Shown: positions 34,183-44,077, counted from the stretch's first letter. The stretch is DNA of 64,000 nucleotides from Candidatus Scalindua sp. (GCA_021776915.1 JAIQZU010000039.1:25720-89719), one strand, 5' to 3'. A program made the numbers and translations. The notes: a model not told the origin generated them from the sequence alone.

Positions 34183-34395
34183 TTATACTTTGACAACATT
34201 TGAGGCCTTGCTACCCTTTTCGCCCTGTTCTACTTCAAACTCTACCTGGTCTCCTTCTGAAAGGCTTTTAAAACCATCAGACTGAATTGCGGTATGGTGA
34301 ACAAAGACATCTTCTCCGTTTTCCGGAGTAATGAAGCCAAAGCCTTTTGAGTCGCTGAACCACTTTACTGTTCCAGTTTGCATATTAAAAATCAC
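34183..34395 (-). CDS. Cold-shock protein (CspA family)
   Basis: 70 residues, a single OB-fold. RNA-binding motifs KGFGFITPE (RNP1) and VFVHHTAI (RNP2) are intact. It acts as an RNA chaperone in the cytoplasm. The start is taken as ATG 34395 ([16 protein letters not shown] preceded by MIFN); an inner ATG at the Met of MQTG (34383) is the more typical Csp start. A hairpin with a T-tract sits 33 bases upstream in the leader. Confidence 0.95.
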   Translation of the reverse strand: MIFNMQTGTVKWFSDSKGFGFITPENGEDVFVHHTAIQSDGFKSLSEGDQVEFEVEQGEKGSKASNVVKV

Positions 34396-34427
34396 CCCCT
34401 TTAAATAGTAAATAGTAAAAAAATAAA

Positions 34428-34462
34428 AAAGGCCACAAGATTGGAAATCTTGCGGCCTTTAT
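34428..34462 (-). terminator. Hairpin with U-tract: end of DUF58 operon and possible csp leader attenuator
   Basis: AAAGGCCgcaagattTCCaatcttgtGGCCTTT (minus strand) is a strong 14-15 bp stem followed by TTTTTTATTTTTTT. It would terminate the MoxR-DUF58 transcript. It is only 33 bases before the csp start, so if the csp promoter lies upstream of it (TTGTGA and a TATATA run near 34470-34490) it would sit in the csp leader and act as an attenuator. Confidence 0.7.
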
Positions 34463-34601
34463 ATATGCATATATATATACTGAACATCACAACTACCAAC
34501 TTAAGACGGATGATATCACACATTAGTAATTAAAGCAAGAGGAAATAATATTTTTATTTTAAGGTCAGTGGCCATATTAAAGGGATCACCCATTTACCCC
34601 T

Positions 34602-35525
34602 TTATCTTACGAAGCCAATTTTCGGAAGTTCGCGCAGTATGAAGTCTTCGAATTTTACATTCGTTTTAGCCAACGAGTAAACAATCCTGTTAACACTGCA
34701 GAAACGCCTCAACCGCTGGTTGTGTTCTTCCAGTGCCGCTTTGTATCGTTTACGATTTGCTTCTGAGAAGTCTATGGTCATCTTTTCATTTGTCTCTACG
34801 TCCAGTATCTGGCCTCTCCTGGTCTTACCGAATGGGTCCAGTTCATTCTCTCCCAGGATTTGTATAATCTTGATATCAAAATTCTTAAACCTTAAAAGAT
34901 TAAGCCCCTTCGTATAAACTTCCGGTTTCATCATAAAATCAGATATAATAACAACAGTACCTCTTCTCCCCTTTACCTCGTATATGTATTTTGAAATGTA
35001 ATCAACAAGGTTTATCTCACCTTCCGGTGTTACTTTCTGAAGGAAATCTGCTATTGTGAAGATATTCTCTTTTTGCTGGAAAAAAGGTGTTTTATCTTTG
35101 AATTTCTTACTTATATCCTGCATAGTTGCAACCCTGACACTATTCTTGCTAGATAATGCAATATAACTCAAAGCAATTACAAGATCTTTTGCATAATCAA
35201 ACTTCTTGTCTTCTTCCGGAAACATCATAGACCCGCTTATATCGAATAAGATGTGAACAGACAACTCCTCTTCTTCCTTGAATGTTTTTACTAATAGTTT
35301 GTCAAGGCGTCCATAAATATTCCAGTCTATGTACCTGAAGTCATCTCCGGGAATATATTCCTGATAATCGGCAAATTCTATACTGGTTCCCTTCTTATTA
35401 ACCGCCTCATAATTACCCTTCCTGACTCCGCTATAAGTTTTCTTACATACAATACACAGAGATTCCAGCTTTTTCAGGAATTTAGCGTCAAAAATATCTC
35501 CAAGTGCGGAACCGGTTTCACCCAT
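34602..35525 (-). CDS. DUF58 protein with VWA-like core
   Basis: 307 residues. The DUF58 signature is KKTYSGVRKGNYEAVNKKG and EYIPGDDFRYIDWNIYGR (about residues 33-75), followed by a VWA-like fold with MIDAS-type LFDISGSMMF (about residue 93) and IISDFM. DUF58 proteins work with MoxR AAA+ ATPases and BatA-type VWA membrane proteins, usually in assembly or metallation of protein complexes. It is the last gene of a three-gene minus-strand operon, two bases after the MoxR stop. Confidence 0.92.
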   Translation of the reverse strand: MGETGSALGDIFDAKFLKKLESLCIVCKKTYSGVRKGNYEAVNKKGTSIEFADYQEYIPGDDFRYIDWNIYGRLDKLLVKTFKEEEELSVHILFDISGSMMFPEEDKKFDYAKDLVIALSYIALSSKNSVRVATMQDISKKFKDKTPFFQQKENIFTIADFLQKVTPEGEINLVDYISKYIYEVKGRRGTVVIISDFMMKPEVYTKGLNLLRFKNFDIKIIQILGENELDPFGKTRRGQILDVETNEKMTIDFSEANRKRYKAALEEHNQRLRRFCSVNRIVYSLAKTNVKFEDFILRELPKIGFVR

Positions 35526-35527
35526 AT

Positions 35528-36580
35528 CTATTTTTCAACTTTTTCTAATATTTTTTCTATAATATATTCCGGCTTTATATTGTCTGCATCAGCTTCAAAA
35601 TTCAGATGCAATCTATGGTTCAACGCTGATATAGCAACCCTATCTACATCATCATAACTTATATTAGCCCTGTCATCTAAAAGGGCATTTACCTTCGCCG
35701 CCAAAACGATTGCCTGAGCGCCGCGAGGGCCTGCTCCATAGATAATATAGCGTCCTACGTAATCTGTGACATTGTCTCCATCAGATATCTGATTATGTGT
35801 CTCTCTGCTGTTTGGATGAGTTGACATTATAATGTTGGTTATATAGTCCTCCACTTTTGAAGAAACAAGAACATCTCTTACCAGCGTTCTCATTTCAGTA
35901 ACCCTTTTTACTGCCGAGCTGGAATCAAAAACCGGCTTGATAATGTAACTTTCATTAGCGGTTGTTTGTCTCAGAATATCTTTCAGTTCGTTAAAATTTG
36001 GAAATGAAATGTTTAATCTGAAGAAGAATCTGTCCATCTGTGCTTCAGGCAAAGTATATGTTCCTTCCATCTCTATAGGATTCTGAGTTGCCATGACAAA
36101 GAATGGTTCTCTCAATCTATGCGTTTTTCCTGAAACAGTTACCTGCCTTTCCTCCATCGCTTCCAGCATAGCCGATTGTGTCTTTGGTGTAGCACGGTTA
36201 ATCTCATCTGCTAGAAGAATATTAGTGAAAAGAGGGCCTGGCGAAAACTCAAATTCCTTTCTGCCGTCACCCCTGTCTACAACTATCTGCGTACCTGTTA
36301 TGTCTGCCGGCATTAAATCCGGTGTAAATTGTATTCTCTTAAAGTCAAAGCCAAGCGCTTTACTTAAAGACTTGACAAGCAGTGTCTTCCCCAGGCCCGG
36401 AACGCCTTCAAGAAGTACATGCCCATTTGCAAAGAAAGCAGTTAAGATTTTCTTTACAATGTCTTTATTTCCTACTATTACCTTACCAATCTCTTCACTG
36501 ATGCAGTCAAAATCTTTTTTGAATCTATCTATTTCTTTTTTTATGTCAGTCACATCATCGCTTCTATCTCTATTTGGCAC
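35528..36580 (-). CDS. MoxR-family AAA+ ATPase
   Basis: 350 residues. Walker A is GVPGLGKTLLVK (about residues 58-69), Walker B ILLADEINRA, sensor 1 VMATQNPIEMEGTY and a C-terminal lid with AGPRGAQA. It is a chaperone-like ATPase that remodels client proteins in partnership with VWA proteins. It begins three bases after the stop of the giant repetitive protein gene and is followed directly by DUF58, so all three are co-transcribed. The BatA-like partners are encoded at 13-18 kb. Confidence 0.95.
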   Translation of the reverse strand: MPNRDRSDDVTDIKKEIDRFKKDFDCISEEIGKVIVGNKDIVKKILTAFFANGHVLLEGVPGLGKTLLVKSLSKALGFDFKRIQFTPDLMPADITGTQIVVDRGDGRKEFEFSPGPLFTNILLADEINRATPKTQSAMLEAMEERQVTVSGKTHRLREPFFVMATQNPIEMEGTYTLPEAQMDRFFFRLNISFPNFNELKDILRQTTANESYIIKPVFDSSSAVKRVTEMRTLVRDVLVSSKVEDYITNIIMSTHPNSRETHNQISDGDNVTDYVGRYIIYGAGPRGAQAIVLAAKVNALLDDRANISYDDVDRVAISALNHRLHLNFEADADNIKPEYIIEKILEKVEK

Positions 36581-36583
36581 TTT

Positions 36584-39500
36584 CTACTCCTTATCAGAAT
36601 GAATCCTCTTGATAATATCTTCATACTCTAATGGTATTGAAGTCTTTCTTATTGCATCATCTTCCGCCTGTTCTTTACTTAATTTCACAGTATCATCATA
36701 ACCTACCGTGGGAAGTTTTGCCCTTTTTGTATCAGCAGGCGTTCCCTTGCCGGTGGATATAGTCTCTCTTACTGTCCCAAGTTCATCTTTAATTCCCTCT
36801 ATTTTCAATTTCATTTCTTTAGCGCTCTCAGGAGTATCAATCGTTTCAGGTTTAGAAGAATATAACTGTTCTCCAGGTTTATCTCCACCCGGTACAGCAA
36901 TTTCACCTATGTCTCCTAATTTCTTTTTTGCCTGCTCCTGAATACTCGCCTCATCATCTTCATTTTTCAATTTGTTTGTATTCTCCTTACTCTTCATCTC
37001 ATCCATATTACCGCTAATATCCAGTCCCATTTTCTTTTCCAATGAAGAGATCTGGCCGGACAGACTCGCCATTTGACTTGCAATCTTATTTTTCAGATCA
37101 GCGCTGCTTAGTGTTTCACTCTTACTGCCGCCATTCTTATCCTGGCTTTGTCCCGATATTTCTTGCATAGAACTTCCGGTTCTCTCTGCAGACTTACCCT
37201 CACCCTCACCGCTGCTTTTGTCTGCTATTTGTGAAGATATTCCTTCCCCAGACCCTTTACCATTATCACCTTCTTCTCCGCTTGAACCTTCTTGTTTTTG
37301 GGAGGTCTCTGACCCTCCGGATTCTGTACCTTCTTCTGTTCCCTCACCCTTTGCAACGATACCTTCCCCTGCCTTTTCTGAATCTCCCTGACTACCCTGG
37401 GTATCCTGGTCTGATTGCTCCGTACCGTCACTTAATTTGCTTTCACTTGTTCCCATATCATCAGGAGTACTTTCCACCTGTGACTTTTCCCCTTTTGACA
37501 ACTTTATATCTTCTTTCTCAGTAGATGGTTGAGGTGCCTGCGATCCTGCTTCGCCCACCTCCTTGCCTGCCTGTGCTAATTTATCTTTAATACCCTGGCT
37601 GGATTCCTGTTCCTGCCCTTGCTCTGGCGTGCCTGCTTCTGCTGCAGGTTGAGAAGAAGTATCTTGGCCACTTTTTTGCGCTATCTGCTCTTTCGTAACT
37701 TTATCACCAGCATTAATTTCCTTTTGTAGTCCTGCGCCTGACACATCATCTTTACCAGAGTCAGAAGGGGTGGATTGATCCCCGGATTCCTTATCTTTCC
37801 CGGAAGCAACCTCAATACCGTCTGCCTTTTGTGAACTTTCCTGATCACCCTGACCCTCTTGAGATGTTTGTTCTGTGCCATTCATTTGATTACTATCTGC
37901 TTTTCCCTGATTAGAGATATCGCCAGTCTGTTGTTGTCCTTGAGCTAATTTATCCTTGATATCCTGACCGGATTCCTGTTGTTGGGTTTCCGGCATTCCC
38001 TCTTTACCTGAACCAGAAGATGCCGCTTGCCCCCCGGTCTCTTTTCCGCCACTTGCAGTTTGTGTATCTGATTTTTCCGGTTGTTTGCCTTGTCCACTAT
38101 CTGAGGCACCTGACTTCTGTTCATTTTGATTTAGGCTGGCTTGTACACTGCCTAATCCTGCCCCGGCCTTCTCATCCTTACCGGATGCAACCTCTTCGCC
38201 CCCTGCCTTTTGCGAATCTCCCTGACTCGCCAGCCCCTCCCGGGTTGTTTGCTCTGCGCCATCCATTGGCTTGCTGCCAGCCTCTCCTTTATCAGAAGCT
38301 TCTCCCGCCTCTCCTTGTGCCAGTTTATCTTCAAGGTCTTGACCTGTTCCATTTTCTTGCCCTTTTTCTGTCGCTCCTTCAGGTGTTTGAGAAGCGGCAT
38401 TTTTACTTCCCTTTGACCCTCCATCCTTTTTCGTAACTTTCTCATCCGCATTCATATTCTGCTGTTGTCCGGCTCCGGAAACGCTCTCTTCACCAGAACC
38501 GGAAGGTGTGGTTTGTCCTCCAGTTTCTTTTCCTCCACTTGCTGTTTGTGTATCTGACTTTTCAGGTTGCTGGCCTTGTCCGGTACCTGACGAACCTGGC
38601 TTTTGTTCATTTTGATTTTGGCTTGTTCTTGAACCATCCATTCCAGTCCCAGTCTCCTTATCTTCTCCGGATGCAATCTCAGAGCTCCCTGCCTTTTGTG
38701 AACCTCCCTGGCTCCCATGGCTCTCCTGTGCCGTTTGTTCGCCACCAGATCCAGGCCCTGACTCTTTGTCCTGTCCAGATGCAAGACCGGCGCCTCCCGT
38801 ACCTTGCGATTCCCCTTGACTGCCCTGTCCCTCCTGCGTTGTTTGTTCTGTTCCATCAGTTGGCTTGCTATCTGCCTTCCCCGTACCAGAAGTATCTGCA
38901 TTCTGTTGTTGCCCTTGTGCTAATTGGTCATTAGTACTCTGGCCTGATTCCTGTTGTCTGGTTTCCTGAGCTCCCTCTTTGTCCGAGCCAGAAGAGGCTG
39001 TTTGCCCACCCGTTTCTTTCCCTCCACTTGCTCCTTGTGTATCTGATTTTTCCGGTTGTTTACCTTGTCCGGCGGCTGACGAGCCAGGCTTTTGTTCGCT
39101 TTGATTCTGGCTGGTTTTCGAATCTCCCGAATCATCCATTCCAGCCCCAGTCTCTTTATCTTTTCCGGAGGCAACCTCAGTACTATCTGTTTTTTGAGAA
39201 TCTCCCTGACCACCCTGACCCTCTTGCCGAGTTTCTTGCCCGGCACCGTCAGATGGCTGACTATCTGCTTTGCCCGTATCAGGAGTATCTCCCGCCTGTT
39301 GTTGTCCTTGTGCTGTTTTGTCATTAATATCCTGGCTGGAATCTTGTTTTTGGTTTTCTGCCGTATTCTTTTGATCTGCACCGGAAGGTGTAGTCTCAGA
39401 TTTGTCAGCTTGTGAAGTTCCCTTACCTGACTCTTCCTGCTGTTGTTCTTGCTGAGATGAGACTGAAGAATCATTTGAAGAAGAAGACGCTGATTGTTTG

Positions 39501-40978
39501 CTCTGACTGGATTTGTCCTTTGATGATTCAGTCTGCTCTTTCTCTGATCCACCCATGGGGATACTTGGCATAGGCATAGGAGAACTGTCGTTGTTTTTTG
39601 GGGGGAAGAAAAGCTTTGCGAGCTTTTGCAGTAGTTTTGACTCCGGAATCTTTATCTTTTCTTCCTTCTTTTGCTCCTTCTTTTGATTCTCCGCCTGCTT
39701 TTCTTCAGGAGGTTTTTCCTCAGAATCTGATGTATCCTTTGGTTCTGCGGGCTCCTCTTTTTTATCCTCTAATTGTTCTTTATCTGCGCTGGCTAATTGC
39801 TTTGATTCGGCCTCTTTTTCCTGGTTTTCCGGTTCCGCCTTATCGGCGAGTTTGGGTTCTTGGTCAGAATCTGATGCTTCTGTCGTCTCATCAGGCTCTT
39901 CTTTCTTATCGCCTGGTTGCTCCTTCTCTCCACCGGCTAACTGTCCAGATTTACCTTCCTTCTCCTGACTTTCCTGTTTTTCTATATCAGCAAGTTCAGC
40001 CTTTTCACCCTCACCCTTATCTTCCGGGTCTGGCTTTCCTTCGAGTTGATCCAGTTTAGATGTAATACTACTTAACAAATTTGATATTTGATCCTGCAGT
40101 GGATTAGTTGTCTCTTTCTTCTGCTGTTCATTTTCAGCAGATTTTGACACTTGCTTTTCTTTAGCTTCGTCTTCTGGCTTCTTTGCCAGTAATTCAGGTT
40201 CCTTCTTTTTTTCTTGTTCTTCTTGTTTATTATCAGGTTCTTCAGGCTTCACCTCTGCAAGTTTTTTGTCTTCCTGTTCGCTATCAGGTTCTTTGGCAAT
40301 TTCTTCCTCTTGTTTTAATTTATCTTCTTTCTCAACAACGGCGTTCTTTTTCTCAACTTCATCTTTCCTGGGAGATTTTTCCGTAGTGTCTTTTATTACA
40401 TCCGGAGTTTTAGTAACGGTTTCTTTTAAATTTGTTACAATTAGATCAGATTCTTCAGGATACATGTAAGGCAGAAACAAAAGTAGCAGGAATAATACGG
40501 AAACTGCTATAAGAAACTTTGCTGATCCTGGAAATTTGTGTGGAAGCGCATGTTTGATACTGTCATCGTCAAGTTTGTTTTTTATGTCATCTACAAGCAG
40601 ACCAAAAAGCTTGTTGTCTTCATTCTGTTCGGCATACTCTAAACCGGTAACAAGACGTTCCTTAAAGCCCATCTTTTTATCCAGTATGCTCGCCGCATCA
40701 GATTTACCCATCCATTTGTAAAAAACCGTTGCCAGGCTCACTAAGAAGTAGATTGAGAACAAAGAGATTATGGCAACATAAAGATTGGGAGGTATGTCTA
40801 CAAATTTTCGGGCGATAAGTGTAATAAGGGCTATTGTTAACCCGGTTGTCAATACAGTGAAAAGCATCCTCTCACATCTGAAGAAATTGTACCTGGAACG
40901 TACCTTTTCCAGTTTTTCCTCAATCTGGTGCTTGTAAGAATTCTTCGCTATATTGTCTTCTTTTTCATCGGCTGGCAT
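36584..40978 (-). CDS. Giant low-complexity membrane protein (1464 residues) with internal repeats
   Basis: The N-terminus (about 1-185) has three membrane helices around 40-58, 66-88 and 150-170, resembling the N-terminal membrane part of DUF4175-like proteins of MoxR loci. From about 195 to 470 it is a Glu/Lys-rich charged stretch. From about 480 to 1250 it is Gln/Gly/Ser/Asp/Thr-rich with long imperfect repeats: NDQLAQGQQQ-type motifs recur five times and QPEKSDTQTASGGKETGGQ three times. A short, less repetitive C-terminus (about 1290-1464) has helical segments (LKNKIASQMASLSGQI, IEGIKDELGTVRETI) and is likely the conserved docking part. No Cys occurs in the repetitive region. It leads the MoxR-DUF58 operon. 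The function is unknown; the long acidic, disordered region may span the periplasm. Confidence 0.85.
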   Translation of the reverse strand: MPADEKEDNIAKNSYKHQIEEKLEKVRSRYNFFRCERMLFTVLTTGLTIALITLIARKFVDIPPNLYVAIISLFSIYFLVSLATVFYKWMGKSDAASILDKKMGFKERLVTGLEYAEQNEDNKLFGLLVDDIKNKLDDDSIKHALPHKFPGSAKFLIAVSVLFLLLLFLPYMYPEESDLIVTNLKETVTKTPDVIKDTTEKSPRKDEVEKKNAVVEKEDKLKQEEEIAKEPDSEQEDKKLAEVKPEEPDNKQEEQEKKKEPELLAKKPEDEAKEKQVSKSAENEQQKKETTNPLQDQISNLLSSITSKLDQLEGKPDPEDKGEGEKAELADIEKQESQEKEGKSGQLAGGEKEQPGDKKEEPDETTEASDSDQEPKLADKAEPENQEKEAESKQLASADKEQLEDKKEEPAEPKDTSDSEEKPPEEKQAENQKKEQKKEEKIKIPESKLLQKLAKLFFPPKNNDSSPMPMPSIPMGGSEKEQTESSKDKSSQSKQSASSSSNDSSVSSQQEQQQEESGKGTSQADKSETTPSGADQKNTAENQKQDSSQDINDKTAQGQQQAGDTPDTGKADSQPSDGAGQETRQEGQGGQGDSQKTDSTEVASGKDKETGAGMDDSGDSKTSQNQSEQKPGSSAAGQGKQPEKSDTQGASGGKETGGQTASSGSDKEGAQETRQQESGQSTNDQLAQGQQQNADTSGTGKADSKPTDGTEQTTQEGQGSQGESQGTGGAGLASGQDKESGPGSGGEQTAQESHGSQGGSQKAGSSEIASGEDKETGTGMDGSRTSQNQNEQKPGSSGTGQGQQPEKSDTQTASGGKETGGQTTPSGSGEESVSGAGQQQNMNADEKVTKKDGGSKGSKNAASQTPEGATEKGQENGTGQDLEDKLAQGEAGEASDKGEAGSKPMDGAEQTTREGLASQGDSQKAGGEEVASGKDEKAGAGLGSVQASLNQNEQKSGASDSGQGKQPEKSDTQTASGGKETGGQAASSGSGKEGMPETQQQESGQDIKDKLAQGQQQTGDISNQGKADSNQMNGTEQTSQEGQGDQESSQKADGIEVASGKDKESGDQSTPSDSGKDDVSGAGLQKEINAGDKVTKEQIAQKSGQDTSSQPAAEAGTPEQGQEQESSQGIKDKLAQAGKEVGEAGSQAPQPSTEKEDIKLSKGEKSQVESTPDDMGTSESKLSDGTEQSDQDTQGSQGDSEKAGEGIVAKGEGTEEGTESGGSETSQKQEGSSGEEGDNGKGSGEGISSQIADKSSGEGEGKSAERTGSSMQEISGQSQDKNGGSKSETLSSADLKNKIASQMASLSGQISSLEKKMGLDISGNMDEMKSKENTNKLKNEDDEASIQEQAKKKLGDIGEIAVPGGDKPGEQLYSSKPETIDTPESAKEMKLKIEGIKDELGTVRETISTGKGTPADTKRAKLPTVGYDDTVKLSKEQAEDDAIRKTSIPLEYEDIIKRIHSDKE

Positions 40979-41183
40979 TATGTCTTTCCTCAGAAATTAC
41001 TAACACTATTACACTTAGCCCGTGCTAAAGATAAAGCTTTATGGCTTAAGTAGATTTTTTCACAAAATCTGTAAGATTGCCAGTTAAAAAAGTAATAGAG
41101 CCAGGGAACTACCACTTGATTCCTTTGGGATGTAATTTTATCTCTGCGTTGCTGATTCTAGAATGGGGATGTCTCTTTGAGAT

Positions 41184-41221
41184 GTCTAAGGTAATCTTGC
41201 TTCAGCAAAATTACCTTAGAC
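41184..41221. terminator. Bidirectional hairpin, 12-bp stem
   Basis: GTCTAAGGTAAT and its exact complement ATTACCTTAGAC flank a 14-base loop. It lies between the glycine-zipper gene stop (41268, minus strand) and the giant gene start, followed by TTTATATT on the plus strand. It could terminate transcription of the lipoprotein gene. The remaining 290 bases of this gap show nothing else. Confidence 0.5.
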
Positions 41222-41267
41222 TTTATATTAAGATAGAGACAATGATTTTGAAATGGCTGTATTTTGT

Positions 41268-41765
41268 TCATTCGTAGTGTTCGGGTATCCAAACCTTTTC
41301 TTCGTATTCCTGCCAATATCCTGAAGGCACGTTTCTATCTTCATAGTGGCCCTCAATTCTCCTATCTCCCTCCATACGCTCTTCAACAAAAACTCTCTCT
41401 TTCTTGGATGTATCAACCCATTTCCTCTTCTTTACATACTCAAAATGGCCTTCTATTTTATTTTTCCCCTGGCCGCTACCGGATTGCCTTTCCATTTCAA
41501 GTTGCCTTTGCATATCCGCTTTCTCAGCCGCCTCTCTTTTTTTATCCATATTGTCGCCGATCAGCGCTCCTCCCACGGCGCCTACGCCTGCACCGATGGC
41601 TGCACCCATTGCGGGGCTACCTGATAATGCGCCAAAGCCTGCTCCGAGGGCGGCTCCTACTCCGGTCCCGGCTGCTGCACCTTTCTGTGTTGTTGTCATA
41701 CAGCCGCTGGCTAAGATTGAAATTGCAGCAACACATATAACTGCTAAAATTGTTTTCTTACTCAT
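41268..41765 (-). CDS. Glycine-zipper lipoprotein
   Basis: 165 residues. The lipoprotein signal ends in the lipobox LASGC (Cys about residue 22). A glycine-zipper membrane-associating segment follows, with Gly/Ala at every fourth position (GTGVGAALGAGFGALSGS, then GAAIGAGVGAVGGALIG, about 34-70). A charged helix and a C-terminal domain rich in aromatic and acidic residues (GHFEYVKKRKWVD, GHYEDRN, WIPEHYE) with a duplicated E-G-H-[FY]-E motif complete it. Similar proteins sit in the outer membrane. The specific function is unknown. Confidence 0.85.
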   Translation of the reverse strand: MSKKTILAVICVAAISILASGCMTTTQKGAAAGTGVGAALGAGFGALSGSPAMGAAIGAGVGAVGGALIGDNMDKKREAAEKADMQRQLEMERQSGSGQGKNKIEGHFEYVKKRKWVDTSKKERVFVEERMEGDRRIEGHYEDRNVPSGYWQEYEEKVWIPEHYE

Positions 41766-41933
41766 TTGCTTCCCTCCTGATTAAGTATTTTGCGGATAGT
41801 AAAGGGGTGACATTATATACAAATTTCCATGCTTTCTTGTTCCAAACCGATATTATCAAAAGGCTGTAATTTTGTCAATATATTTCACAACTGCTTTTAT
41901 AAAAAAGAGTTAGCATTCTACGCCTTGACAAAT

Positions 41934-42692
41934 TTACACTTCAACAGATAAACCATCGTATGCTAATTTGATACCCGTTGGTAATACGTTATTTGTCTCT
42001 TCGTGCTCTATATCATGTGCTATATGCGTAAAAAATGTCTGTTTTGGTTTGAGTATGGATACAACACTTATGGCTTGTTCAATACTAAAGTGCTTTTCAT
42101 GGGGAATATTTCTGAGGGCATCAATAATCAGTAAGTCAAGTCCCATCAGCTTGTCCATAGAATCTTGAGGTATCTGGCTTACATCCGTTACATAAGCAAG
42201 TTTGTTAAACCTATAAGCTGTGACCATTTCCTGTCCGTGCATTACGTCAACCGGTACTACTTCCATACCTGAAAGGCTGAGTTCTCCATCAATGGGCGTA
42301 AGAGTAAACTTTGGCTTGCTTCCATTAGAAGGTACTTTACTGAATGCATACGAAAATATCCGGTATATACTATTAACTGTGTCTTGAGATCCATAGACCG
42401 GGATATTGGTTTTCTGGCTTCTATTAAAGTGCCTCAAATCATCTAATCCCAGAATATGGTCTGCATGAGAGTGAGTTAATAGTACAGCATCTAATCTTTT
42501 AACTTTATTTCTCAAGCATTGGATACGCAGTTCTGTAGCCGCATCTATAAGTATATTACTCTTGCCATCGGATACAATGATTGATGAACGGGTTCTGGAA
42601 TTCCTTGGATTTTCGGATGTACAGACCCTGCATTCACACCCAATCATTGGGACTCCATATGATGTTCCCGTACCAAGAAAAGTAACCCTCAT
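41934..42692 (-). CDS. Metallo-beta-lactamase-fold hydrolase (PhnP-like)
   Basis: 252 residues from ATG 42692. The frame continues upstream, but the family begins with MRVTFLGTGTSYGVP. Zinc-binding motifs are LTHSHADHILGLDD, a His near VDVMHGQ, the Asp in YVTDVSQ, and a C-terminal FFTHIAHDIEHEE. CxCxxC (GCECRVC, about residues 20-26) is the structural zinc site typical of PhnP-type phosphodiesterases. The family includes cyclic-phosphate and nuclease-like enzymes, so the substrate is open. The ATG overlaps the MATE gene stop by four bases, so the two are coupled. Confidence 0.9.
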   Translation of the reverse strand: MRVTFLGTGTSYGVPMIGCECRVCTSENPRNSRTRSSIIVSDGKSNILIDAATELRIQCLRNKVKRLDAVLLTHSHADHILGLDDLRHFNRSQKTNIPVYGSQDTVNSIYRIFSYAFSKVPSNGSKPKFTLTPIDGELSLSGMEVVPVDVMHGQEMVTAYRFNKLAYVTDVSQIPQDSMDKLMGLDLLIIDALRNIPHEKHFSIEQAISVVSILKPKQTFFTHIAHDIEHEETNNVLPTGIKLAYDGLSVEV

Positions 42693-44077
42693 ACCTTTAT
42701 TCTCCTCCACCTTCCTCTTCTGAAGAGTATATATACCGCAATAGAACGAAGTATCCAATCAAGCGCTGCACCGAACCAGATTCCTGGCAAACCCCATTCT
42801 AGCACAATTCCGAAGACATAAGCAACCGGTAAGTGAAAGCATAATGTTCCCACTATCGTAATAATCATAGGGCTTAAAGTATCCCCTGCCCCTCTTAATC
42901 CGCCGGAATATACCATGTATATTGCCAGTGCAGGTTGTTCCAATGCCGCAATCATTACACAATATGTGGCAAGGGCTAATACATCCTGCTCCGGACGGAA
43001 GACCATCGCCATGGGTTTTGCAAATGCCAGGAATATAAACGCAAAGAATCCCATCATTACCAGAGCTATTTGACAATTCTTTCTCATACTTAATCTTGCC
43101 AGGTCCGGTTTATCAGCGCCAAGGCTTTGTCCTACAATCGTGGCCGTAGCCACTGCCAATGCAAAACCAGGCATAAATGATATAGCTTCTATCCTGATAG
43201 CGATCTGGTGTGCGGCAAGAGAAACAGTACCAAGCATGGCAACTATCTTGATAAAAAAGAGGTAGCCCATTTGTGTTAACGAAGCATCTAATGTGGCAGG
43301 CAGGGATATCCTTAGAATCCGCTTAATCATGGATATATTTACATCAATAATATTTCTAAAATATATCGTTAAAATACTTTTCCGGTTAAAAAGCTTGTAT
43401 ATGATCAGGGATGCGCCGATTGTATAGGCGATTGAGGTTGCCCATGCTGCACCAGCCACCCCCATACGCGGAAATATCCATATCCCGAATATAAGAAGCC
43501 AGTTAAATAGTATATTTACACAATTCATGACCAGAGTAACGATCATGGGCGTCAGGGTATCACCCGCACCACGGAAAATTGAGGAACCGGTCAGAACGAT
43601 CAGACGAAAAATAAGAAAACTCAGCACTATCTTGAGATAGCAGGAACCCAATGCAACAACATCTTCTTCCGCACTCATCAATACAAAAATATTATCTGCA
43701 AAGTAAAATATTAAAGGGCTTACTGTAAGACCAAAAACAAGTGATATTAATATCGATTGCCCAGCCACTTCCCGGGCTTCAGCCTTTTGCCTGGCGCCAA
43801 AATTTCTTGCCACGAGTGCCGTGGTTCCAATATTAAGGGCAGTAAATATCATTGCAATAACGAAACTTAATGCACCTGCCAGCCCAACTGCGGCAACGGG
43901 CGCAGTCCCTAATCTGCCTATCATAATTATGTCTACTATGAAAACGGCCATGTGCAGGACATTTTCTAACGCAACAGGAAGGGCTAACCTGAATATGTTT
44001 TTGTTCAGATTCTTTTCTGTTAATTCCATCAGGCTATTACAATCGAGATTATGGTTGACATCAGCCAATGTAACCAT
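42689..44077 (-). CDS. MATE-family efflux transporter
   Basis: Up to 462 residues with 12 membrane helices in two similar halves, as in multidrug and toxin extrusion transporters (NorM type) driven by Na+ or H+. Typical segments are FRLALPVALENVLHM at the start, IGRLGTAPVAAVGLAG, VARNFGARQKAEA and, in the second half, VGQSLGADKPDLAR. The start is uncertain: ATG 44077 or, in better agreement with the family, ATG 44029 (MELTEKNLNKNIF). It overlaps the following hydrolase by four bases. The substrate is unknown. Confidence 0.92.
   Translation of the reverse strand: MVTLADVNHNLDCNSLMELTEKNLNKNIFRLALPVALENVLHMAVFIVDIIMIGRLGTAPVAAVGLAGALSFVIAMIFTALNIGTTALVARNFGARQKAEAREVAGQSILISLVFGLTVSPLIFYFADNIFVLMSAEEDVVALGSCYLKIVLSFLIFRLIVLTGSSIFRGAGDTLTPMIVTLVMNCVNILFNWLLIFGIWIFPRMGVAGAAWATSIAYTIGASLIIYKLFNRKSILTIYFRNIIDVNISMIKRILRISLPATLDASLTQMGYLFFIKIVAMLGTVSLAAHQIAIRIEAISFMPGFALAVATATIVGQSLGADKPDLARLSMRKNCQIALVMMGFFAFIFLAFAKPMAMVFRPEQDVLALATYCVMIAALEQPALAIYMVYSGGLRGAGDTLSPMIITIVGTLCFHLPVAYVFGIVLEWGLPGIWFGAALDWILRSIAVYILFRRGRWRRIKV

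Noticed and set aside
37225..39552. Several long frames on both strands inside the giant repetitive gene
   Set aside because: They are shadows of low-complexity codons (Gln/Gly/Ser-rich); only the minus-strand 1464-codon frame has domain structure and operon context.
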